Source: an uncultured Clostridium sp. (GTDB lineage Bacteria; Bacillota_A; Clostridia; TANB77; CAG-508). From it: DNA of 19,983 bases. A program made the translations under genes and the position numbers. Of the stretch, positions 1 through 7,900 are shown piece after piece (the first letter of the stretch is position 1; every line of letters starts with the position of its first letter). Location of the stretch: NCBI GenBank assembly GCA_930980675.1, contig CAKNIU010000019.1, forward strand, positions 1 through 19,983, written 5' to 3'. The notes under the pieces are model-generated. The model saw only the letters and a list, made by a program, of their open reading frames with translations. It made no database searches and was not told the DNA's origin.

Positions 1-116
1 TTCTCGGTAACTAGAAATTACTTTTTCTAAATATATTTTAGTTTTTCAATTCACCGTTGACATTATCGTGTTTATTAATGGTTTGTCTCTACTTGTCAAA
101 GACGTTCGCGTTGTCT

Positions 117-1175
117 CTAGTGTTCTGGAACTTCGCACTCTTTTTGCATCATATTAATTGCATATCTGATTTTTCTTTTGTTTCCTTCTAATTTTTCATA
201 TCCTCTATAATTATATAAATAATCAATATTCTGTTTGGCTAGTTCGTTTACATTTTGTTTCTTAAGCTTTTTAGTTTCTTCATCAAACTCATATGCAACC
301 AAATTTCCCTCTTCCTTTACAAAGAATATTTTTCTTTCACTATCTGCTTGCTCTCCTATTTGTTTTCCGTCAAAAATTTCTACATATTTTGCAGGAAACA
401 TTTCAAAGATTCTACTGTAGTATTCGCTCCCCGTAGAATAGTCAATTTCAAATTCTGTATCATTAGGAACTTTGTAGATATTAAGAATATCTATTATTCC
501 TTCAATTTGCTTTCCTTTATCTTTAGTTCCGAACTTTCTTTCCAAATATTCCTCATTTTCCATTACTTCTTCAAGTTTACTTATAAAATCATTTGTTGGT
601 ACCGCATAATAGTTTATTCCTAACTTTTGATTCATTTCTCTTATTTTTTCTTCTGTAATTTCATTTGTACTAGCACTATCTAAATTTATTCCATTTTTAT
701 TAAAATAGTTTAGTATAAATTCTCTGTAATCTCTTGTTCTAGTAATTTTAATTGTTTCAAAATCAAGTCCAAATCCTCTCAATATTTTTCCTGTTTTTGC
801 TCTAGTTAAGTCTACATAGGCATTAAAGAAGTATACAGCTTTTGTATCTAGCATAAAATAGCCATCCACATGATGATATTTATCTGATTGTATATATCCT
901 GCATAAATTCCAATTTGTCTCATTGCTTCACTAATACCTGCATTTTCCTGATAGCATGTGGATTTTCTGTCTTTCTCTGTTTGTTTATAATATTGTGCCT
1001 TCACAAATTCTTTGCCATGCCCATAATAATAGTCATAGTTTCTTATATAAAATTGACACATTCTATAATAGATATAATATGCCTTTTCCATGGCTGTAAT
1101 ATTAGGATATTTTTCTAATTCCTCTTTAATTTTATTTATATGTTGTTGTTCAAACTCACTTACTTGATAATTCAC
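117..1175 (-). CDS. Transglutaminase-like hypothetical protein
   Basis: The protein has 352 residues, no visible signal peptide and no membrane segment, so it is probably cytoplasmic. Residues 26-125 resemble a transglutaminase/protease-like core. There is a Cys in STCYQENAG (Cys74), a His pair in HHVDGYF (101-102) and an Asp in VDLT (122), in the order and rough spacing of a Cys-His-Asp triad. The region after residue 140 is not recognised. The start is GTG at 1175, supported by GAGAGGAAG a few bases upstream; no better ATG is present. It lies downstream of aspS on the same strand, but a hairpin terminator separates them, so it may be expressed only by read-through or from a promoter I could not identify. 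The substrate is unknown. The fold assignment rests on motif order alone and is moderate. Confidence 0.7.
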   Translation of the reverse strand: MNYQVSEFEQQHINKIKEELEKYPNITAMEKAYYIYYRMCQFYIRNYDYYYGHGKEFVKAQYYKQTEKDRKSTCYQENAGISEAMRQIGIYAGYIQSDKYHHVDGYFMLDTKAVYFFNAYVDLTRAKTGKILRGFGLDFETIKITRTRDYREFILNYFNKNGINLDSASTNEITEEKIREMNQKLGINYYAVPTNDFISKLEEVMENEEYLERKFGTKDKGKQIEGIIDILNIYKVPNDTEFEIDYSTGSEYYSRIFEMFPAKYVEIFDGKQIGEQADSERKIFFVKEEGNLVAYEFDEETKKLKKQNVNELAKQNIDYLYNYRGYEKLEGNKRKIRYAINMMQKECEVPEH

Positions 1176-1198
1176 TCTTACTTCCTCTCTTAGAGTCC

Positions 1199-1226
1199 AA
1201 AAGTGAACCTCTTAACTTAGGTTCAC
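1199..1226 (-). terminator. Intrinsic terminator after aspS
   Basis: A perfect 8-bp inverted repeat (GTGAACCT / AGGTTCAC) with an 8-nt loop lies 10 nt past the aspS stop. On the minus strand it is followed by TTTT. Because A/T runs lie on both sides it could act in either direction. It separates aspS from the transglutaminase-like gene. Confidence 0.7.
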
Positions 1227-1235
1227 CTTTTATTT

Positions 1236-3005
1236 TTATTCTTCCTCTTCAAACTCCGTTACTTTAATATGTACATCTTTTAATTGTTCATCAGTAACTG
1301 TACTTGGTGCATTCATCATAACATCTCTAGCTTTTTTGTTCTTAGGAAATGCTATAACATCTCTTATATTGGTTGAGTTTGCAATAAGCATAATCATTCT
1401 ATCTAACCCAGGTGCACAACCTGCATGTGGTGGTGTACCATATTGGAATGCTGTATATAATGCACCAAATTTTTTCTTAACATCTTCCTCTGTATATCCA
1501 GCTATTTCAAATGCTTTTTTCATTATTTCTGGGTCATGATTTCTAACGGCTCCTGATGCCGCTTCATATCCATTGCATACTAAGTCAAATTGGTAAGCCA
1601 AAATATCTAATGGGTCTTTAGTTTCTAGTGCTTCCATTCCACCTTGTGGCATTGAAAATGGATTATGATTGAAATCTATTTTTTGCTCGTCTTCGTTATA
1701 TTCATACATTGGGAAATCTACTATAAAGCAGAATTTATATACATCTTTTTCTATTAAATCTAGTCTTTTTCCAAGTTCTATTCTAACTAAACCTGCTATT
1801 TTTTGAGCTCTTTGTAATTCATCTGCTATGAAGAAAATGCTATCTCCAGCTTTAGCTCCAAGTTCAGTTTTTATTTCATCTGTAATAAATTTAGCAATTC
1901 CACCAGTTAGGTTGTTTTCATCATCAACTTTAACCCAAGCTAAGCCCTGTGCTTCTGCCTCGTTTACTGCATATTCTGTCATATTATCAAAGAACTTTCT
2001 ACCTTGAGAGCCACCCTTTGGTACAACAATTGCTTTAATAGTTTTATTTTTAAATGCATTAAATTCAGTCTTTTTAAACAAATTAGTTGCATCTTGTATA
2101 ATAAGTGGATTTCTTAAGTCTGGCTTATCTATACCATACTTCTCCATTGCCTCTTTGTAAGGAATTCTTACAAATGGCCCTTCATCTACTTTCCAATTTG
2201 TATGTTCTTTAAATACACTTGGCACAACCTCTTCAATAACTTTGAATACATCTTCTTGAGTTGCAAAAGCCATTTCAAAGTCAAGTTGATAAAATTCGCC
2301 CGGAGCCCTGTCTGCTCTAGGATCTTCATCTCTAAAGCATGGTGCTATTTGATAATATTTATCAAAACCAGAAACCATCAAAAGTTGCTTAAATTGTTGT
2401 GGTGCTTGTGGAAGTGCATAAAACTTTCCTGCATGAAGTCTACTTGGAACTAAGTAATCTCTAGCACCTTCTGGTGATGAATTAGCTAAAATCGGTGTTT
2501 GAACCTCTGTAAATCCTAATTCATCCATTTTATTTCTTATTGATTTCATAACTTTTGAACGTAACAAAATAGTTTTATGCAACTTGTCATTTCTTAAATC
2601 TAAGTATCTATATTGAAGTCTTAAATCTTCTCTTACATTATTAATATCTATTTTTTCTGAATTTATTTCAAAAGGTAAAGTACTTTTGCATTTACCTAAT
2701 AGTGTGATTTTGCTAGTCTCAATTTCTATTTCCCCAGTTGGCATTTTAGGATTCTTATTTGAACGTTCTACAACTTTCCCTTCTATACTTATAACTGATT
2801 CCGGGTTAATTTCGTTCATTTGCTCTTTTAGATTTTCGTCTGAAATTACTAATTGTGTAATACCTTTTTCATCTCTTAGGTCTACAAATTGCATAGAGCC
2901 TAAGTTTCTAATTCTTTGTACCCAACCAGCTAGTTCTACTGTTTCTCCAACATTTTTTATATTTAATTCTCCACAATTATGATTTCTGTACATTTCTACT
3001 GACAT
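1236..3005 (-). CDS. aspS: Aspartyl-tRNA synthetase
   Basis: This 589-residue class IIb synthetase charges tRNA with aspartate in the cytoplasm. An N-terminal OB-fold anticodon-binding domain (about 1-110, with GWVQRIRNLGSMQFVDLRD) is followed by the catalytic core. Motif 2 is FRDEDPRADR near residue 225, a GAD-type insertion follows (about 290-420), and motif 3 is GLDRMIML near residue 540. The length is normal for the bacterial form. Several core signatures (PGEFYQLDFEMAF, GYEAASGAVRNHDPE, HAGCAPGLDR) differ from the commonest bacterial type, so it belongs to a divergent subfamily. Whether it discriminates tRNA-Asp from tRNA-Asn cannot be told here. The ATG at 3005 has only a weak AGG upstream; ATG at residue 5 is an alternative. 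It has its own promoter and terminator. Confidence 0.97.
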   Translation of the reverse strand: MSVEMYRNHNCGELNIKNVGETVELAGWVQRIRNLGSMQFVDLRDEKGITQLVISDENLKEQMNEINPESVISIEGKVVERSNKNPKMPTGEIEIETSKITLLGKCKSTLPFEINSEKIDINNVREDLRLQYRYLDLRNDKLHKTILLRSKVMKSIRNKMDELGFTEVQTPILANSSPEGARDYLVPSRLHAGKFYALPQAPQQFKQLLMVSGFDKYYQIAPCFRDEDPRADRAPGEFYQLDFEMAFATQEDVFKVIEEVVPSVFKEHTNWKVDEGPFVRIPYKEAMEKYGIDKPDLRNPLIIQDATNLFKKTEFNAFKNKTIKAIVVPKGGSQGRKFFDNMTEYAVNEAEAQGLAWVKVDDENNLTGGIAKFITDEIKTELGAKAGDSIFFIADELQRAQKIAGLVRIELGKRLDLIEKDVYKFCFIVDFPMYEYNEDEQKIDFNHNPFSMPQGGMEALETKDPLDILAYQFDLVCNGYEAASGAVRNHDPEIMKKAFEIAGYTEEDVKKKFGALYTAFQYGTPPHAGCAPGLDRMIMLIANSTNIRDVIAFPKNKKARDVMMNAPSTVTDEQLKDVHIKVTEFEEEE

Positions 3006-3024
3006 GCTTGCCTAATTTTATTTT

Positions 3025-3057
3025 GAATGCCTTTCGTTAATTTTTAGACACGCATTC
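3025..3057 (-). promoter_or_regulatory. Hairpin and isolated RBS in the aspS leader
   Basis: In the untranslated leader, GAATGC and GCATTC form a 6-bp inverted repeat about 20 nt before the aspS ATG. A good ribosome binding site (AAAGGAG) sits at its 5' edge, far from the aspS start. That site would serve only tiny ORFs (GTG-TCT-AAA-AAT-TAA, or ATG-CGT-GTC-TAA). The leader of about 75 nt is too short for a T-box. A regulatory role is a guess. Confidence 0.3.
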
Positions 3058-3087
3058 TCCTTTCTGCTTTTATTCTCAATATATATT

Positions 3088-3116
3088 ATTATACTCAGTT
3101 TTGAGCGTAATTTCAA
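3088..3116 (-). promoter_or_regulatory. Sigma-A promoter for aspS
   Basis: On the minus strand TTGAAA (3111-3116) and TATAAT (3088-3093) are separated by exactly 17 nt. This near-consensus housekeeping promoter lies about 85 nt upstream of the aspS start and just past the end of dtd, so aspS is a separate transcription unit. Confidence 0.85.
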
Positions 3117-3137
3117 GACTTTTGGGTAAAAAGTCTT
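3115..3137 (-). terminator. Weak hairpin after dtd
   Basis: AAGACTTTT and AAAAGTCTT form a perfect 9-bp inverted repeat immediately after the dtd stop codon. There is no clear T-tract on the minus strand, so termination is probably inefficient. Its base overlaps the -35 box of the aspS promoter. Confidence 0.4.
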
Positions 3138-3138
3138 T

Positions 3139-3573
3139 CTATCTCTCTAACAATATAGTCACCGGTCCGCTATTTTGAAGTGTTACTTCCATATGTGCCC
3201 CAAATACTCCTTTTTGAACAGGTACACTTTCCGCGCATTTTTTGCAAAAATATTCATAAAGTTCATTTGCTTTATCTGGCTTTGCTGCATTTATAAATGA
3301 TGGTCTATTTCCGCCAGAGCAATCTGCATATAGTGTGAATTGAGATATTAATAAAAGTTCTCCATTTACATCTTTTAGCCCTAAATTCATTTTGCCATTT
3401 TCATCTTCAAAAACTCTTAAATTAATTAGCTTTTTTGCTAAATAATCCGCTTCTTTTTCTGTATCATTTGGACCCACACCAACAAGCACCATATAGCCTT
3501 GGTTAATTTGCCCTACTATTTTATTATCTACTTCCACTTTTGCATTTTTAACTCTTTGTACTATTAGTCTCAT
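3139..3573 (-). CDS. dtd: D-aminoacyl-tRNA deacylase
   Basis: DTD hydrolyses D-amino acids wrongly attached to tRNA, protecting translation from D-Tyr and similar residues. It works as a cytoplasmic homodimer and also removes achiral Gly from tRNA-Ala in known family members. The 144-residue length is standard. The active-site motif SQFTLYAD (residues 78-85) with GNRPSF following, and the C-terminal NSGPVT cross-subunit motif (near 134-139), are both intact, and the N-terminus MRLIVQRV is typical. The start is ATG at 3573 with GAGGAG upstream. Its first 26 nt overlap the 3' end of the SpoU-family methyltransferase gene, implying co-transcription and translational coupling with another RNA-quality enzyme. 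Confidence 0.97.
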   Translation of the reverse strand: MRLIVQRVKNAKVEVDNKIVGQINQGYMVLVGVGPNDTEKEADYLAKKLINLRVFEDENGKMNLGLKDVNGELLLISQFTLYADCSGGNRPSFINAAKPDKANELYEYFCKKCAESVPVQKGVFGAHMEVTLQNSGPVTILLER

Positions 3574-4456
3574 TTTTTCTCCTCACATACTCATAAATCA
3601 TAATACCTGTTGCAACTGATGCATTCAAGCTTTCTGTTTTGCCTAGCATTGGTATTTTTACTCTTTCATTTGCTAATTCTTGCACTTCTTTGCTTACCCC
3701 ATTTGCTTCATTGCCTATTACAACTATTGATTTATCATAAGATATATCATAAATGCTTTTTTTTGTATCTAATGAAGTAACCACGACTTTAAAGCCATCC
3801 TTTTGCAAGTCTTTTAAGGTTTCTTCTAAATTTTCTACTTCTATTATATGTACTCTATAAATTGCTCCCATGGTTGATCTTATAACTTTTGGGCTGTAGG
3901 CGTCTACAGTGTTTTTTGATACTATTATTTGTTTTAAATTTGCAGAATCAGCTGTTCTTATAATTGTTCCTAAATTTCCGGGGTCTTGAATACCATCTAG
4001 TGCAAGGATGTAATCTGTAGTTGTATCAATTTTTACATTTTCAGTTTCTTTTATCTTATCACCAATTTCAAAAGCATTATTATTTTCCGTAGCTTGATTT
4101 ATTATGCCATTTTCTCTTTTATTAATTACTGCAAGCACTCCTTGAGGTGATACTACATCTGTTAACGTGTTAAATACCTTTTCTGTTACTGTTATTGATT
4201 TTATCTTAGATATTGCATCTATTATATTTTTACTTTTCACTCCACTGTCAGCATCATTTTTATACAAAATATTTGAAATCAGATTGCTTAAGTCCATACC
4301 TTCTCTAATAACAATTAAGTCTATACTTGCATTTTCACTTATTGCTTCCTCAAGCATTTTTATGCCCTCAACTATAAACTTATTTTTTCTGTATTTCTTT
4401 TCTTTTAATTTTCTTATTTCTTTTACTATTTCATTATCTTTACTTGAAATTATCAT
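3548..4456 (-). CDS. SpoU/TrmH-family RNA 2'-O-methyltransferase
   Basis: A SPOUT-superfamily enzyme that uses S-adenosylmethionine to methylate a ribose 2'-hydroxyl in rRNA or tRNA. The N-terminal substrate-binding region ([20 protein letters not shown]) precedes the knotted catalytic domain. All three SpoU motifs are visible: [23 protein letters not shown], and [20 protein letters not shown] place the start at ATG 4456 (302 residues), because AAAGGAAG sits just upstream of it. A TTG five codons earlier (4471) would contain that RBS inside the coding region and is unlikely. A longer, poorly conserved linker lies between the two domains (about 100-140). It overlaps dtd by 26 nt. The exact nucleotide target cannot be read from the sequence, so no gene symbol is assigned. 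Confidence 0.93.
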   Translation of the reverse strand: MIISSKDNEIVKEIRKLKEKKYRKNKFIVEGIKMLEEAISENASIDLIVIREGMDLSNLISNILYKNDADSGVKSKNIIDAISKIKSITVTEKVFNTLTDVVSPQGVLAVINKRENGIINQATENNNAFEIGDKIKETENVKIDTTTDYILALDGIQDPGNLGTIIRTADSANLKQIIVSKNTVDAYSPKVIRSTMGAIYRVHIIEVENLEETLKDLQKDGFKVVVTSLDTKKSIYDISYDKSIVVIGNEANGVSKEVQELANERVKIPMLGKTESLNASVATGIMIYEYVRRKNETNSTKS

Positions 4457-4548
4457 TTTACTTCCTTTCAAACAAAATATTATTTTTTGTTTTTCAAACT
4501 TTTAGCTTTCAAAAAAATTTCATTTTTTTCTGTGTATTCCTTTCAAAT

Positions 4549-4578
4549 TTGCGCTTTTTCACTTTTTTATGGTATAAT
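4549..4578 (+). promoter_or_regulatory. Extended -10 promoter of the small-ORF/RNA unit
   Basis: TATAAT at 4573-4578 is preceded by TG at the extended -10 position (TGGTATAAT). A weak -35 (TTGCGC, 4549-4554) lies 18 nt upstream. Transcription would begin near 4585, shortly before the RBS of the small ORF, and run divergently from the methyltransferase gene. Confidence 0.75.
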
Positions 4579-4611
4579 ATATTTTAGCCTTATTGAGTTG
4601 GAGGAATTATT

Positions 4612-4704
4612 ATGGTTGATATGCGGCAGTATTGTGACAACTGTCCTAAGAAAGACTCCTGTTCGTTAGAGCAGAAAAACCTTTCTCGAAAGTCCGACTA
4701 TTAA
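4612..4704 (+). CDS. Small Cys-rich ORF, 30 aa, unknown
   Basis: A 30-codon ORF from ATG 4612 to TAA 4702-4704. It has an excellent RBS (GGAGGA, 4600-4605) at good spacing and a promoter just upstream. The product is hydrophilic and contains three cysteines in C-x2-C-x5-C arrangement (YCDNCPKKDSC), which suggests metal binding or a redox role, but three ligands alone are not diagnostic. Codon choice (GAC, TCC, AAC, CGA, CAG) is less A/T-biased than in flanking genes. After TAA the same frame stays open for 38 more codons to TAG at 4819-4821. The ORF could therefore be the front half of a 68-residue protein broken by a nonsense mutation, or a complete peptide on a regulatory RNA. I recognise no family. 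Confidence 0.5.
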   Translation: MVDMRQYCDNCPKKDSCSLEQKNLSRKSDY

Positions 4705-4821
4705 TACACTCGTGATGGTCGAAAAGTTGAGATTGTAAAAGAGCGAATTAAAGTCTTCGCTAATATCTCTTACAATCTTCAAAACTGGGAACAATTGTCC
4801 TTTTTTGACAATATCACCTAG
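4705..4821 (+). other. In-frame continuation beyond TAA of the small ORF
   Basis: Directly after the TAA stop the same reading frame encodes 38 plausible residues (YTRDGRKVEIVKER... ending ...LSFFDNIT) before TAG. There is no in-frame ATG, GTG or TTG at its beginning and no RBS, so it could be translated only by read-through or frame restoration. The balanced amino-acid composition suggests it was once coding, but the same bases form a hairpin (4730-4778), so it may instead be structured RNA. Confidence 0.4.
4730..4778 (+). ncRNA. Candidate structured RNA hairpin
   Basis: AGATTGTAA (4730-4738) pairs perfectly with TTACAATCT (4770-4778). The stem can continue inward through GAG/CTC and CGAA/TTCG pairs, with bulges, to an 8-nt loop. 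A second short repeat (ATTGTC / GACAAT, 4794-4812) and then a strong terminator follow. The arrangement could be a 3' structured region of an mRNA or a small RNA of about 270 nt. No known RNA family was recognised. Confidence 0.4.
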
Positions 4822-4824
4822 TCC

Positions 4825-4857
4825 AGTGCCGCGGTCTTCCGTGGCACTCTTTTTTTG
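4825..4857 (+). terminator. Strong intrinsic terminator of the small unit
   Basis: A 10-bp stem (AGTGCCGCGG / CCGTGGCACT, one G-U pair) with a 4-nt loop is followed by a run of seven T on the plus strand. It is G+C-rich compared with its surroundings and clearly ends a plus-strand transcript starting near 4585. Confidence 0.93.
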
Positions 4858-4944
4858 TTAGGTGTTTTTGGCTAGGCAAACAAGCAAGAAAACCGGAGGA
4901 CATCGAGGCTTTTCGTAGTGCAGTTAAACGACGCCAAAACGCAA
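4858..4944. other. Intergenic stretch with unusual composition
   Basis: Between the terminator and the end of mfd lie 87 nt that are noticeably richer in G+C and in CGA/CGC-type triplets than the flanks. A plus-strand frame without a start codon reads RKPEDIEAFRSAVKRR and continues into the antisense of mfd to 4978. It may be the tail of a lost gene; there is no RBS or start to support translation. Confidence 0.3.
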
Positions 4945-7900
4945 TTATTTTTCAACCACTCCCTCTAAAAACTCTTTAATCTCCTTCACCACATCTTTTT
5001 CAATCCTTAATGTAACATATGGCTTTTCTCCCGGTGAAAATCTAACTTTAGTTTTATATTTTAGTATAATATCTCTTAATGCTTCATCACTCAAACGCTT
5101 AAAGTATATAACCACATCATTTTGTTTTTGTTGTAACTTAGTTACATTTGCTTTTCTACATAAATTTTTTATTCTTGCAATCTCTAGTAAATTATATACC
5201 TCTTCTGGCATTTCACCATATCTATCAATAATTTCATCAATAATATTCTGTATATCTTCTTCTGTTTTTGCACCTGCAATGTCTTGGTAAATCTCAATTT
5301 TTTGAGCTGAGTCTTCTATATATTCTTCTGGTATGTATGAAGAAATATTTAAGTCTATTGTTATTTCTTCCTCTTCTTCTACCTTTTCGCCTTTCATTTC
5401 TTTTACAACTTCGTTTAGAAGTTTGTTATACATATCGTAACCAATTTGTTCAATATGCCCATGTTGCATTTCGCCAAATATACTTCCTGCACCTCTTATT
5501 TGCAAATCTCTTGTCGCTATTTTAAATCCTGAACCAAATTCAGTAAATTCTTTTATTGCTTTTAGTCTTTGAGTTGCATCTTCTGAAAGCATTTTGTCTC
5601 TCTTGTAAGTTATATATGCATAGGCTTGTTTATCGCTTCTACCAACTCTACCTCTTATTTGATAAAGTTGTGCTAAGCCGAATTTGTCTGCATTTTCTAC
5701 AATAATTGTATTTGCATTTGGTATGTCTATTCCTGACTCTAGTATTGTTGTGCAAACTAACACATTAGTTTTTCCATCTATGAAGTCCTGCATTATATCT
5801 TCTATTTCACTACCACTCATTTTGCCATGAGCATACGCAACTTTTGCCTCTGGCACCAAGCTTTCTATTTCTTGAGCCTTTCTGGCTATTGACTCTACAA
5901 TATTATATATGTAAAATACTTGACCATTTCTTTCTAGCTCTTTTGTAATAGCTTCTTTTATAACCTCTTTGTCATATTCAAGTACATATGTTTGAATAGG
6001 CTTTCTATTTTGTGGTGGCTCATAAATAACTGACATATCTCTTATTCCTACAACTGACATTTGTAAGGTTCTAGGTATAGGAGTTGCAGTCATTGTAAGT
6101 ACATCTATTGTTGCCTTATACTGTTTAATTTTTTCTTTATCTTTTACTCCAAATCTGTGTTCCTCATCTATTATTAAAAGTCCTAAATCTTTAAACTCTA
6201 CGTCTTTACTAAGAATTCTATGAGTTCCAATTACTATGTCTACTTTGCCCTGTTTTAATCTTTCTACTATGTCCTTTTGCTGTTTTTGAGTTTTAAATCT
6301 ATTTAATAGTTCAATTCTTATTGGATATTCCGCCATTCTTTCTTTAAACTCTTGGTATTGTTGGCTTGCCAATATGGTTGTTGGCGCTAAGTATGCAACT
6401 TGCTTACTATCCATAACAGCCTTAAATGCTGCCCTTATTGCTACCTCTGTTTTTCCATAACCAACATCTCCACAAAGAAGTCTATCCATAGGTCTTGGAT
6501 TTTCCATATCCTTTTTAACTTCTTCTATACACCTTAGCTGGTCATTAGTTTCTGTGTACTCAAAACTATCCTCAAATTGTTTTTGAAATACTGTATCTTT
6601 TGAAAAAGCAAAGCCTTTTGCATTCTCCCTTTTGGCATATAGTTCAATTAATTCTTTTGCAACAGCTCTTAAATTGCCTTTAACTCTAGCTTTTGTCTTT
6701 TCCCAATCTTTAGTTCCTAACTTGTTTAATTGCAAATTACCTTCGGCACCAATATATTTACGTACATTGTCCAAATCTTCTGTTGGAACATATAAAATGT
6801 CTCCATCTCTGTACTTTAATTGAATAAAATCTTTAGTAACACCATCAACTTTTATAGTATTTACACCTGTAAATATACCAATACCGTGATTTTTATGTAC
6901 AATATAATCTCCAACTTTAAGGTCTGCAAATACTATTTTTTCACTGTTTTTAAATGTGTCTGAAACTTTTTTACGTTTAACATTTTTATAAAAGAATTCA
7001 TCACTACTTAATACAACCAGATTAGTGTCCTTGTCTTCAAATCCAGTAGTTAAAGCTCCTTCAGAAATTACAACTTCGCCTGGTTTTAAATTAATGTTGT
7101 CTAAAGAATCAGCGTAAACAACTTGATTGCCTTTAAATTTCCTTATGTTTTTCAAATTTGTTTTATCGCTACTTGCTTTTGTTTTCGAAATTTCCGATTT
7201 AATTTTGCTTTCATTTAAATTATCATTGGTTTCTATTTCACTAGCATTATTAAGTGCTCTTAAAACTTTTGTAGTATTGTCCTTATCTCCTGATAGAATA
7301 ACAACCTTTTTGCTGTTTTGCACATACTCATTTATGCGTTCCTCTAGGTCCTTAACATCGCCTTTTACTAAGTTTATTTCTTTCGTATTAAAATCATTTT
7401 TCAAAGTATCTTGTTCAAATAAATTTACACTTTCTTTAATATCAAAAATATAATTATTCAAATTACTTAGTGCTTCTGGTACTGCCCTTTCTTTTTCAAT
7501 AAGAGCTTTTATTAAATTTTCATTTTCTTTTTGGATAGCTTCTATTCTTTGCTTTATTTTTTCAGGCTCATCCAAAAATATTGTAAAATTAGGTATGTAA
7601 TCTAAAAAGCTTACTTGATTTGTATAAAATTCATTAAAATATTTGTCGATTCTTGTAGTATAGTCTCCATTTTGTATAATCTCTATATCTTCAAAAGAAT
7701 AATTATCTAATTTTTCTATTCTTGCACAAACATTTTGAATACTATCTTCTAAAATCATTTCTGTAGCAGGACAAATTTCCACAGTTTTTAACATATCTGT
7801 GGATCTTTGTGAAGAGATTTTAAATTTTCTAATCGAGTCAATGTCATCTCCCCAAAACTCAATTCTTACACCTTCATTATCACTTAAGCCAATGTCTACA

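Noticed and set aside
1..116. Further gene or terminator after the transglutaminase-like gene
   Set aside because: No ORF with an RBS and no convincing stem with T-tract was found.
3006..3087. T-box riboswitch upstream of aspS
   Set aside because: The leader is only about 75 nt and lacks the T-box sequence and specifier stem.
4457..4471. TTG start of the methyltransferase at 4471
   Set aside because: The only RBS lies inside this extension and is correctly spaced for ATG 4456.
4585..4857. 6S RNA, tmRNA or another known ncRNA
   Set aside because: No matching conserved elements were recognised, and the transcript begins with a well-formed ORF and RBS.
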